From: an uncultured Selenomonadales bacterium
GTDB taxonomy: Bacteria; Bacillota; Negativicutes; Selenomonadales; Selenomonadaceae
Length of the DNA: 12,236 nt
Assembly: GCA_947167555.1 (NCBI GenBank)
Contig: CAMVIO010000038.1
Location: 1-12,236, forward strand
Direction of reading: 5' to 3'
This document shows, piece after piece, positions 1-7,827 of the stretch. A program made the position numbers and the translations under genes. The notes below the pieces were generated by a model. The model saw nothing but the letters and a program-made list of their open reading frames with translations. It was not told the DNA's origin and searched no databases. Each line of letters opens with the position of its first letter. Position 1 is the stretch's first letter.

Positions 1-505
1 TGGCCGCCGCCTCCTGAGGCGATGCCACGACGCCGTCCATGCCGGCTTTTTTCGCGAGCGACGCGAATCTAATCACTTGCTTGCGAATTTCCTGCGAAAA
101 CCCCATTTCTTTCCAATCGTCGCTACCAATACTGGTGAGTATTGTCACTGCAATCAGCTTCGGCGTTGGAATCCCATCTTGTGCCGCTTTCTCATGCACC
201 CTCTCAACGGAAATCCGCATCATTTCATAACCGCCGGACGCATGAACATTCAGCATATCCGCATGAAAATTAATCAAAGAGCAAAGTCCTTCGGCTACAG
301 TGTTCGGGATATCGTGAAGCTTCAAATCCAGAAAGATGGATTTCTTTTGGTCATGCAAATAGGTCAAGACCTCCGTCCCTACCCGGTAAAAAAGCTCCAT
401 ACCGACCTTATAATAGGAAACGGAATCCCCCAACCTCTCTATGAGCGTGTGGACATCCGTCATGGAATGGACGTCCAGCGCGACAATCAATCGATTATCC
501 GCCAC
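1..505 (-). CDS. pyrF: Orotidine 5'-phosphate decarboxylase (partial, 3' end off window)
   Basis: Decarboxylates OMP to UMP, the last step of UMP synthesis, in the cytoplasm. The first 168 codons are present; the usual family length is about 235-240 residues, so roughly the last 70 lie beyond the left edge. Seen in the translation: the substrate-binding Asp in IVALD (D11), the phosphate-side Lys in YYKVG (K33), and the type I signature FLDLKLHDIPNT (residues 58-69), which carries the catalytic Asp-x-Lys-x-x-Asp (D60, K62, D65). The fragment ends in DGVVASPQEA, also typical of the family. The start is GTG at 505, giving MADNRLIVALD, which matches the usual N-terminus. It is set by AAGGAG at 516-521 with a 10-nt spacer. 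The gene begins 7 nt after the pyrD stop, so it is the next cistron of the operon and probably translationally coupled. It lacks a visible end only because the window ends. Confidence 0.96.
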   Translation of the reverse strand, partial: MADNRLIVALDVHSMTDVHTLIERLGDSVSYYKVGMELFYRVGTEVLTYLHDQKKSIFLDLKLHDIPNTVAEGLCSLINFHADMLNVHASGGYEMMRISVERVHEKAAQDGIPTPKLIAVTILTSIGSDDWKEMGFSQEIRKQVIRFASLAKKAGMDGVVASPQEAAA

Positions 506-512
506 TACCCCA

Positions 513-1439
513 TCACTCCTTGTCCACGATCAATTGACCGACGATATCACTGATATGCGACAGTTTTCGCTGTTCCAAATAATCTTCCAATCCGCAAATG
601 ATTTTCTTTGTAACAGACGGATCACAGAAATTGGCCGTTCCGACAGCTATCGCCGACGAACCCGCAAGAAAAAACTCCACCGCATCCTCGGCTGTCATGA
701 TGCCCCCCATTCCGATTATAGGAATCTTGACGGCCTGAGATGCCTGCCAGACCATACGAAGCGCCACCGGCTTTACACAGGGACCGGAAAGTCCCCCCGT
801 TAGGTTCCCCAGCACGGGCCGCCATGTTCGGATGTCAATGGCCATGCCCATCAGGGTGTTGATCAATGACAGCGCGTCCGCGCCAGCGGCTTCGCCCGCC
901 CTCGCCATTTCCGCGATGTCCGTCACGTTTGGCGACAGCTTCAGGATCACGGGCTTTTTCGTGTGTTTTTTCGCCTGTGTCACGACTTCCGCCGCTGCTT
1001 TCGGATCCGTTCCGAAAATGATGCCGCCGTCTTTGACGTTCGGACAGGAAACGTTCAATTCGATGGCCGCGACACCCGGCACGTCGAGACGCTCCGCCAG
1101 CTGCCCGTATTCCTCCGCACTGCCGCCCGAAATATTCACGATCACATTCATGTGATACTTGGAGATTCGGGGCAGGATCGTCTGCAGGAAATAGTCGACG
1201 CCGGGATTTTCAAGGCCGATGCAGTTCAGCATTCCGTCGGGCGTTTCCGCGATACGCACGCCATCGTTTCCTCGGCGCGGCTGAAGCGTCGTGCCCTTGA
1301 CGACGACCGCTCCCAGTTCCTCCAGGTCAGTAAAATCGGCGAATTCCTCGCCGAATCCAAAGGTCCCCGACGCAGTCATGACGGGCGTGTTCATCTGTAT
1401 GCCCAACAAATCAACGGCAAGCCGAGAATCGCTCTTCAA
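513..1439 (-). CDS. pyrD: Dihydroorotate dehydrogenase B, catalytic (FMN) subunit
   Basis: Oxidises dihydroorotate to orotate. As a class 1B enzyme it passes electrons through PyrK to NAD+ and is cytoplasmic. It has 308 residues, a normal length. The catalytic Cys sits in ELNVSCPN (C132), as in class 1 enzymes, where membrane-bound class 2 enzymes use Ser. There is a flavin-contacting Lys in VVVKGTT (K48), NCIGLENPG at 72-80, and the glycine-rich FMN phosphate site PIIGMGGI (240-247) followed by GSSAIAVGTA. The start is TTG at 1439: reading upstream in frame there is no ATG or GTG before a TGA, and AAGGGG stands 5 nt away. It begins 24 nt after pyrK. One oddity: the conserved GNPTPR-type stretch reads GNDGVR (58-62 region), without the usual proline. 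The pairing with pyrK makes class 1B near certain. Confidence 0.97.
   Translation of the reverse strand: MKSDSRLAVDLLGIQMNTPVMTASGTFGFGEEFADFTDLEELGAVVVKGTTLQPRRGNDGVRIAETPDGMLNCIGLENPGVDYFLQTILPRISKYHMNVIVNISGGSAEEYGQLAERLDVPGVAAIELNVSCPNVKDGGIIFGTDPKAAAEVVTQAKKHTKKPVILKLSPNVTDIAEMARAGEAAGADALSLINTLMGMAIDIRTWRPVLGNLTGGLSGPCVKPVALRMVWQASQAVKIPIIGMGGIMTAEDAVEFFLAGSSAIAVGTANFCDPSVTKKIICGLEDYLEQRKLSHISDIVGQLIVDKE
516..521 (-). promoter_or_regulatory. Ribosome binding site of pyrF
   Basis: AAGGAG lies across the last sense codons of pyrD, just before its TGA, and is 10 nt upstream of the GTG chosen for pyrF. An ATG that overlaps the pyrD stop (TGATG) is only 2 nt from this site and is followed one codon later by TAG, so it cannot start pyrF. 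This leaves GTG at 505 as the start. Confidence 0.75.
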
Positions 1440-1463
1440 AGTATCCCCTTCTTTCCCCGTTCA

Positions 1464-2231
1464 TCACTTTGCGAAAAAGACGTCCTGCGCCCAAAATACC
1501 GGACCGTCCTTGCATATTTTCCTTCGCTCTCCGTTCGCCGTGTCGCAGACGCAGGAAAGACAGGCTCCCAGACCGCAGGCCATGCGCTTTTCCAGCGAGA
1601 CCTGACATAAAATGTCGTGCTGCGCCGCGATTTTTGCGATTCCTCGCATCATGATTTCGGGGCCGCAGGTGTATATGCAGTCGTATTTCCTTTTGCCGAG
1701 CAGCTCAGGCAGCAGTTCTGTCGTAAAGCCCTTCGTGCCCATGGAGCCGTCATCCGTTGCAATAAAAATCTCATGAACGTGCGGCTCGAAGATATCTTTC
1801 CAGAACAGCTCCGAGTGATTGCGTCCCCCCATCAGTACATCCACTTCCCCCTGAAAGCTCTTCGCCAGAAGGAGCAGGGGCGCAAGGCCCATGCCCCCAC
1901 CTACGAGAAGCGGGCGCTTTGACGAGAGGGAAAATCCGTTCCCCAAGGGGCCGAGGCAGTTCACCGTGTCGCCTTGCTGCAGGCCAGTCAAGGCGCGAGT
2001 ACCTTTGCCGGTCACGCGGTAATACATCGTCAACGTACCCTCGTCCGTATCGGCAATGCCGAAGGGGCGCCGGAGAAAAACATTTTCCGCCGGGATTTGC
2101 AGGTGGATAAACTGTCCCGGCTGCGCCTGATTGACGAGCGCGCCGCCGTGAACTGTCAGCGCATAGATGTCGTCTCCGACCTTCGTGTTCTGCAAAATCT
2201 CCGTATCAAGCGCGAGCTTAGGCAAGGTCAT
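1464..2231 (-). CDS. pyrK: Dihydroorotate dehydrogenase B, electron transfer (FAD, 2Fe-2S) subunit
   Basis: Accepts electrons from the PyrD FMN through a 2Fe-2S cluster and FAD and hands them to NAD+. Seen with the ATG at 2231 (255 residues, normal length): the FAD-binding RRPFGI (about residues 54-59) and TGKGT, the dinucleotide-binding GGGMGLAPLL (111-120), and TCGPEIMM near 188-195. The C-terminal cluster motif has cysteines at 219, 224, 227 and 240 (C-x4-C-x2-C-x12-C) within ACGLGACLSC and the later KICKDGPVF. An in-frame ATG at 2246 would add five residues (MWAAV). I prefer 2231 because GGCGG lies 5 nt upstream of it, whereas the AGGA near 2246 is only 2 nt away. Both starts lie inside the end of carB (14 or 29 nt overlap), which suggests translational coupling. 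It is followed at 24 nt by its partner pyrD. Confidence 0.96.
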   Translation of the reverse strand: MTLPKLALDTEILQNTKVGDDIYALTVHGGALVNQAQPGQFIHLQIPAENVFLRRPFGIADTDEGTLTMYYRVTGKGTRALTGLQQGDTVNCLGPLGNGFSLSSKRPLLVGGGMGLAPLLLLAKSFQGEVDVLMGGRNHSELFWKDIFEPHVHEIFIATDDGSMGTKGFTTELLPELLGKRKYDCIYTCGPEIMMRGIAKIAAQHDILCQVSLEKRMACGLGACLSCVCDTANGERRKICKDGPVFWAQDVFFAK

Positions 2232-5200
2232 CACCGCCGCCCACATAATCCTGAAGCGCCAGGGAATAAACGAGCCGCCGCTCGCGCATGAAGCTCAGCA
2301 CGCCCAGCACTTCCCACGCCGTGTCGAGGGAGGTGAGGCAGGCGATGCCGTGCTCTACCGTTGCTCGACGAATGCGGAAACCGTCCTTCGCTGAATGCTT
2401 GCCCTGCGTCAGCGTATTGATGACCATGTGAATCTGTCCTGTCTTAATCCGTTGAATGATGTCCGAACTGCGCTCGTGCACCTTCCCCACTACGTCCGCG
2501 TCGATGCCAAGGGAATGAATAGCTTTTGCCGTTCCTTCCGTCGCAACGAGATGGAAACCAAGCTCCGAGAACGCTTTCGCGAGTTGCTTCATCTCTTCCT
2601 TATCTTTATCCGCGACAGTAAACAGGATACAGCCCTCCGTCGGGATATTCATGCCGGCGCCAACGATTGCTTTATAGAGTGCTCGCGCGTAATGGTAATC
2701 GATCCCCATGACCTCGCCCGTCGATTTCATCTCAGGGCCGAGGGAAATGTCGACATCCTGCATTTTCGCAAAAGAGAATACCGGAGCCTTGATGGCCACA
2801 TAAGGACGCGGCGTTACAAGACCAGAGTGGAAACCGAGCTCTTTGAGCGTCGCGCCCATCGCCACCCGAGTCGCAACGTTCACCATTCGCACGTCCGTGA
2901 TCTTGCTTAGGAACGGCACCGTGCGACTCGAACGCGGATTGACCTCGATGACGTAAACCTCGTTATCGACGACTACATATTGAATATTGAGAAGGCCTTT
3001 GACGTTCAGGTTCAGCGCTAAACGCTTCGTATAGTCGATAATCGTGTAGATGACCTTCGAGGAAAGCGTGCGTGGCGGGTAAACGGCGATGCTGTCGCCG
3101 GAATGAACGCCGGCACGCTCGATATGCTCCATGATGCCGGGAATCACGACGTCCGTCCCATCGGAAATCGCGTCCACTTCGACCTCAGTGCCTTCCATAT
3201 AACGGTCGACGAGTACCGGGTGGTCGGGCGTGACCTTGACCGCCCGGCTCATGTAATCGCGGAGTTCTTCTTCGTTGTAAACGATTTCCATTGCGCGGCC
3301 GCCGAGAACATAAGACGGGCGTACCATGACAGGATAGCCGATCTCCGCCGCGCCGGCAAAGGCGTCCTCCACCGTCGTGACGCTCGTTCCTTTGGGACGA
3401 GGAATCTGCGTCTGGCTCAGCACTTCATCAAAGCGCTCGCGATCCTCGGCACGATCTATGCCGTCTACGGACGTGCCAAAAATCTTGACACCCGCCTTTT
3501 GGAGCGACGCGGCAAGATTGATAGCCGTCTGACCACCGAATTGAACAATAACGCCCTCAGGCTTCTCCTGTTCGATGATGTTCAGCACATCTTCCGGCGT
3601 CAGAGGCTCGAAATAGAGCCGGTCGGAAATGTCAAAGTCCGTACTGACCGTCTCGGGATTGTTGTTGATGATGATGGCTTCGATACCCATTTCTCGAAGT
3701 GCCCAGACAGAATGGACCGAGCAATAGTCGAACTCCACGCCCTGCCCGATACGAATCGGACCCGAGCCGAGCACGATGACCTTCCGTGCGTCGGAAGGCG
3801 TCGCCTCGTTTTCTTCGGCGCAGAAAGTCGAGTAGTAATAAGGAGTCGCAGCCTCGAATTCCGCCGCGCAGGTGTCAACCATCTTGTATTTCGGCAGGAT
3901 TCCCATCGACTTCCGGAGCGTCCGGATTTCGCCTGCGCTCCGTTTCGTGATCTCGGCGATCGATGCGTCCGAAAGCCCAATATGCTTCGCCGCCCGCATA
4001 AGGCTCGGCGTCAGCTCTTCCTCCGAAAGCGCCCGTTCCATGTCAGCGATGTTTTTGATCTTGCGAAGGAACCAACGGTCAATCTTCGTGATATCGTAAA
4101 CTTCGTCAACCGTGGATACGCCGCGGCGGAAGGCCTCTGCTATGACAAACAAGCGCTGGTCGTTGATTTTCCTGATTTCTTTCTTAACGCGCTCGTCGTC
4201 CCATGTATCAATAGCCGCGAGGTGCAGACGGTTCACGCCGATCTCGAGGGAGCGCGTCGCTTTCAGGAGCGCCGCCTCGAACTTTCTGTCGATGGACATG
4301 ACTTCACCAGTGGCCTTCATTTGCGTGCCAATCGTGTGATCCGCGTAAATGAACTTGTCGAAGGGCCAACGCGGGAACTTCACGACGATATAGTCGATGG
4401 AAGGCTCGAAGCAGGCCTTTGTCTTCTGTGTAACCGCGTTCGTAATCTCGTCGAGGGTGTAGCCGACGGCGATTTTCGCCGAAACCTTGGCAATCGGATA
4501 ACCCGTAGCCTTCGACGCCAGAGCCGAAGAGCGGCTGACGCGGGGATTGACCTCGATGACGTAGTAACTGTCGCTGTTTGGGTCGAGCGCGTACTGCGCG
4601 TTGCAGCCGCCCTCGATGCCGAGCTCACAGATAATACGCAGGCTCGCGCTACGAAGCATTTGACACTCATGGTCGGTCAGCGTCTGAGTTGGGGCGACAA
4701 CGATACTGTCGCCCGTATGTACACCGACGGGGTCGACATTTTCCATGTTGCAGACGGTGATACAGTTCCCGGCGCCGTCGCGCATGACCTCGTACTCGAT
4801 TTCCTTCCAGCCTGCCACGCTGCGTTCGATCAGCACTTGCCCGATCATGCTGTACTTGAGGCCCTTGATGACAATCTCGACGAGCTCTTCCTCGTTTTCC
4901 GCGATACCGCCGCCGGTTCCGCCCAACGTATACGCGGGACGGACAATCAGAGGATAGCCGATGGTGTCGGCAAACGCGATGGCCGACGCTACATCCTCGA
5001 CGATAGTGCTCTCGGGAATCGGCTCGCCGAGCTTTTGCATGGTTTCCTTGAAAAGCTCCCGATCCTCCGCTTTCTTGATGGCCTCAATCGAGGTACCGAG
5101 CAGCTCCACGCCGTACTTTTCAAGCGTCCCATTTTCAGCCAGCTTCACGGCGAGATTCAGCCCCGCCTGCCCGCCGAGCGTGGCGAGCAGTCCGTCCGGC

Positions 5201-5445
5201 TTTTCCTTCGCAATAATCTCCGCCAAAAAATCAGCCGTCAAAGGCTCGATATAGACGCGGTCGGCAATATGCGCGTCCGTCATGATTGTCGCGGGGTTGC
5301 TGTTGACGAGGACGACCTCCAGGCCTTCTTCCTTCAACGCGCGGCACGCCTGCGTTCCCGCGTAGTCAAACTCAGCCGCCTGCCCTATGATGATCGGACC
5401 AGACCCTATGACCATGACTTTTTTGAGATATTCTTTCTTAGGCAT
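2218..5445 (-). CDS. carB: Carbamoyl-phosphate synthase, large subunit
   Basis: Makes carbamoyl phosphate from bicarbonate, two ATP and ammonia channelled from CarA. It has 1075 residues, full length. The layout is the usual duplicated synthetase: first ATP-grasp half about 1-400 (VIGSGPIIIGQAAEFDYAG at 12-30, RPAYTLGGTGGG at 169-180, EVNPRVSRSSALASK at 298-312), an oligomerisation region about 400-550, and a second half about 551-935 (LGSGPIRIGQGVEFDY at 559-574, RPSYVLGGRAME, EVNPRSSRTVPFLSK at 834-848). A C-terminal allosteric MGS-like domain spans about 936-1075 (VATEGTA at 967-973, INTLTQGK at 1009-1016). The ATG at 5445 is 3 nt after the carA stop, with GGAGGGAG overlapping the carA end about 8 nt upstream. 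It sits in the pyr operon, so it probably serves mainly pyrimidine synthesis; whether it also supplies arginine cannot be judged here. Confidence 0.98.
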   Translation of the reverse strand: MPKKEYLKKVMVIGSGPIIIGQAAEFDYAGTQACRALKEEGLEVVLVNSNPATIMTDAHIADRVYIEPLTADFLAEIIAKEKPDGLLATLGGQAGLNLAVKLAENGTLEKYGVELLGTSIEAIKKAEDRELFKETMQKLGEPIPESTIVEDVASAIAFADTIGYPLIVRPAYTLGGTGGGIAENEEELVEIVIKGLKYSMIGQVLIERSVAGWKEIEYEVMRDGAGNCITVCNMENVDPVGVHTGDSIVVAPTQTLTDHECQMLRSASLRIICELGIEGGCNAQYALDPNSDSYYVIEVNPRVSRSSALASKATGYPIAKVSAKIAVGYTLDEITNAVTQKTKACFEPSIDYIVVKFPRWPFDKFIYADHTIGTQMKATGEVMSIDRKFEAALLKATRSLEIGVNRLHLAAIDTWDDERVKKEIRKINDQRLFVIAEAFRRGVSTVDEVYDITKIDRWFLRKIKNIADMERALSEEELTPSLMRAAKHIGLSDASIAEITKRSAGEIRTLRKSMGILPKYKMVDTCAAEFEAATPYYYSTFCAEENEATPSDARKVIVLGSGPIRIGQGVEFDYCSVHSVWALREMGIEAIIINNNPETVSTDFDISDRLYFEPLTPEDVLNIIEQEKPEGVIVQFGGQTAINLAASLQKAGVKIFGTSVDGIDRAEDRERFDEVLSQTQIPRPKGTSVTTVEDAFAGAAEIGYPVMVRPSYVLGGRAMEIVYNEEELRDYMSRAVKVTPDHPVLVDRYMEGTEVEVDAISDGTDVVIPGIMEHIERAGVHSGDSIAVYPPRTLSSKVIYTIIDYTKRLALNLNVKGLLNIQYVVVDNEVYVIEVNPRSSRTVPFLSKITDVRMVNVATRVAMGATLKELGFHSGLVTPRPYVAIKAPVFSFAKMQDVDISLGPEMKSTGEVMGIDYHYARALYKAIVGAGMNIPTEGCILFTVADKDKEEMKQLAKAFSELGFHLVATEGTAKAIHSLGIDADVVGKVHERSSDIIQRIKTGQIHMVINTLTQGKHSAKDGFRIRRATVEHGIACLTSLDTAWEVLGVLSFMRERRLVYSLALQDYVGGGDDLA

Positions 5446-5448
5446 GGC

Positions 5449-6522
5449 TCACGCTCCCTCCTTGCTCGCTCGGATCATCGCGTCGAAATCGTCAAACAGG
5501 CAGGTGTTTTCCTCCGGCCCCGGCGACGCCTCCGGGTGATACTGCACGGAAAAGATGGGCAATTCCGTATGGCGAATGCCCTCCACCGTGCCATCGTTGA
5601 CCGAGCGGTGCGTGACGACCAGCGGAAGCCCTGCGAGGGAATTCTCGTCCACCGCGTAGCCGTGATTCTGCGAAGTGATATGGACGCGCCCCGTCGAAAG
5701 CGCTTTCACCGGCTGATTCGAGCCGCGATGGCCGAACTTCAGCTTATAGGTGTCGGCCCCCATGGCAAGCGCGAAAAGCTGATGACCGAGGCAGATGCCG
5801 AACATCGGCTTCTTCCCAATCAAAGCCTTCACCGTTGCGATGGCTTCCGGCACATCTTTCGGGTCACCTGGGCCGTTCGAGAGGAATACGGCGTCGGGCG
5901 AGAGCGAAAGCACTTCCTCCGCCGTCGCCGTGGCGGGAAGCACGGTAAGCTTATAATCCCTGAGCTTAAACGCCTTCAGGATATTTCTTTTTATGCCCAG
6001 ATCGAGCACCGCGACATGAAATCCGTCGCCCTCGATGGTATACGGCTCCGGCGTCGTGGCCTCCCGAACGACGCCCGCTTCCGTCGACGTGGAAAGAAGC
6101 TCCTTCACCGTCTCGTCGGGCATGTTCTCCGGGACGATGACGCCCTTCATCGTGCCCTCCGATCGTATATGGCGCGTGACGCGGCGCGTATCGACCTCAT
6201 GGAGACACGGGATATTCTCGCTTTGCAGGAACTCCCGTATTGTGCTCGCCGCAAGGCGGTTGCTGCCGACTTCGCAGAGCTCCCCTGCGATCAGTCCTCG
6301 CACGAAGGATTTTCTCGACTGCATGAAGACTTCGTTGATACCGTAATTCCCAATCAAGGGGTATGTGAGTGTAACAATCTGACGGCAATACGAGGGATCG
6401 GTCAGGATTTCCTGATAACCGGTCATGCCCGTGTTGAACACGACCTCTCCCACCGTCTTCGCTTCACCGAAAAGCTCTCCGGAAAACGACGTCCCGTCCT
6501 CTAAAATTAATTTCCCTTTCAA
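5449..6522 (-). CDS. carA: Carbamoyl-phosphate synthase, small (glutaminase) subunit
   Basis: Hydrolyses glutamine and feeds ammonia to CarB. The N-terminal CPSase small-chain domain (EVVFNTGMTGYQEILTDPSY, about residues 26-45) is followed by a class I glutamine amidotransferase domain. That domain has LSNGPGDP, the nucleophile elbow GICLGHQ (C244) and the catalytic His/Glu in QYHPEASPGP (H329, E331), counted from the TTG start. The start is ambiguous. GTG at 6537 directly follows the pyrC stop (TAAGTG) and has no Shine-Dalgarno. TTG at 6522 gives MKGKLILEDGTSFSG, which matches the usual N-terminus, and has a G-rich GGGGGGCGAG just upstream. I therefore use TTG (357 residues); GTG would add five. 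The gap to pyrC is 15 nt and to carB 3 nt. All catalytic residues are intact. Confidence 0.97.
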   Translation of the reverse strand: MKGKLILEDGTSFSGELFGEAKTVGEVVFNTGMTGYQEILTDPSYCRQIVTLTYPLIGNYGINEVFMQSRKSFVRGLIAGELCEVGSNRLAASTIREFLQSENIPCLHEVDTRRVTRHIRSEGTMKGVIVPENMPDETVKELLSTSTEAGVVREATTPEPYTIEGDGFHVAVLDLGIKRNILKAFKLRDYKLTVLPATATAEEVLSLSPDAVFLSNGPGDPKDVPEAIATVKALIGKKPMFGICLGHQLFALAMGADTYKLKFGHRGSNQPVKALSTGRVHITSQNHGYAVDENSLAGLPLVVTHRSVNDGTVEGIRHTELPIFSVQYHPEASPGPEENTCLFDDFDAMIRASKEGA

Positions 6523-6537
6523 AATCTCGCCCCCCAC

Positions 6538-7827
6538 TTATTCAATTGCGCCGTCCCGCATGACGATCCGGCCATCCACCATCGTCAAGATGGCCTTGCC
6601 TTTAAGTTCCCGTCCAACGAAGGGCGAATGGGTGCCGCGCGTATAGAATTTTTCGGCGTCCACCGTCCATTTCAGTTCCGTATCGATAATCGTAATATCG
6701 GCGGGCGCTCCCACCGACAGCGTACCTGCGTCCGTGAGACCGAGGATCTTCGCTGGCTCCGCCGTCATCTTCGATATGAGCAATGGCAGCTCTGCTTTAC
6801 CCTCATGGCAGAGGTCGGTCAAAAGCACGCCCACCGCTGTTTCAAGGCCCGGGAATCCGCTGGGTGCCAAAGCGTATTCCACGTCCTTTTCCTCTTCCGC
6901 GTGCGGCGAATGGTCGGTCGCAATGGCGTCAATCGTGCCGTCCTTGAGTCCGGCCAGAAGCGCCTCGACGTCCGCTTTGCCGCGAAGGGGCGGATTGACT
7001 TTCGTCGCGCTGTCCTTAAGATCGACGCACTCGTCCGTCATCGTCAGATGATGGGGTGTAGCTTCGGCGGTCACGCGAACACCGCGTTTTTTCGCCTGTC
7101 GAACAATCTCGACCGCCTTCGCCGAACTGATATGCGCCACATGGAAACGCGCCCCCGCATATTCCGCGAGCATGATATCGCGCATGACGGCGATATCCTC
7201 GGCCACTGTCGGACGGCCTTTCAAGCCGAGCATCGCGCTCCTGTGGCACTCGTTCATCGAGCCTTCCTCGACTAGAGACGTTTCCTCGTCGTGGCTGATG
7301 ATGACTTTGTCAAAGGAACGCAGATAATCAAATCCGTTCAGCATGACCTTCGCGTTCTGTACATAATGTCCGTCGTCGGAGAACGCAACCGCGCCAACGC
7401 TGGCCATATCACCGACCTCAGCCAGCTCTTTTCCCTGCTGGCCCTTCGTCAGCGCGCCGATCATCTTCACATGGACGATTCCTTCGTCCTCCGCGCGCTT
7501 TTGAAGGCTGCGCACGACAGCCGCGTCGTCGACGGCGGGCCTGGTGTTCGGCATGGTGGCAATCGTCGTGAATCCCCCGGCTGCTGCGGCCCGCGTCCCC
7601 GAGACGAAATCTTCCTTCGCCTCCTGCCCCGGCTCCCGCAGATGCACGTGCATATCGATGAGTCCGGGCACAACAACCTTTCCTTCCGCCGAAACGACTT
7701 CCGCGCCTTCCGCGGAAAGATTTTCGCCGACGGCGGCGATCTTTCCGTCCTCCACTAAAACGTCGGCTTTCTTATCTATATGGTTGGCGGGGTCAATAAC
7801 CCTTCCGCCCTGAATCAGTTGTTTCAC
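6538..7827 (-). CDS. pyrC: Dihydroorotase (class I, zinc)
   Basis: Cyclises N-carbamoyl-L-aspartate to dihydroorotate; an amidohydrolase-superfamily TIM-barrel enzyme. At 429 residues it has the class I length. Metal site as expected: DMHVHLREPG (H60, H62), Asp in AFSDDG (D152 by alignment of spacing), ISHDEE (H179), VAHISS (H232) and the catalytic Asp in ATDHSPH (D305). Substrate contacts are probably TMPNTRP (91-97) and the SGFPGLETAVG stretch. The C-terminal THSPFVGRELKGK is also typical. The start is GTG at 7827; its first four bases (GTGA) overlap the pyrB stop, and GGGAGG stands 9 nt upstream, so translation is probably coupled to pyrB. Hydantoinase or allantoinase relatives share the fold, but operon context and the full dihydroorotase motif set decide for PyrC. 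Confidence 0.97.
   Translation of the reverse strand: MKQLIQGGRVIDPANHIDKKADVLVEDGKIAAVGENLSAEGAEVVSAEGKVVVPGLIDMHVHLREPGQEAKEDFVSGTRAAAAGGFTTIATMPNTRPAVDDAAVVRSLQKRAEDEGIVHVKMIGALTKGQQGKELAEVGDMASVGAVAFSDDGHYVQNAKVMLNGFDYLRSFDKVIISHDEETSLVEEGSMNECHRSAMLGLKGRPTVAEDIAVMRDIMLAEYAGARFHVAHISSAKAVEIVRQAKKRGVRVTAEATPHHLTMTDECVDLKDSATKVNPPLRGKADVEALLAGLKDGTIDAIATDHSPHAEEEKDVEYALAPSGFPGLETAVGVLLTDLCHEGKAELPLLISKMTAEPAKILGLTDAGTLSVGAPADITIIDTELKWTVDAEKFYTRGTHSPFVGRELKGKAILTMVDGRIVMRDGAIE

Noticed and set aside
503..515. Two-codon mini-ORF ATG-GGG-TAG bridging the pyrD stop (TGATG) and the pyrF start (TAGTG)
   Set aside because: The ATG is only 2 nt from AAGGAG, too close for efficient initiation; most simply a chance product of the tight junction.
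3103..6504. Plus-strand ORF of 1133 codons, longer than carB itself
   Set aside because: It is in exact codon register with carB and carA on the other strand. Its product is rich in Arg, His, Asp and Leu as expected of a reverse complement, it has no recognisable domain, and it covers two genes with every catalytic motif intact.
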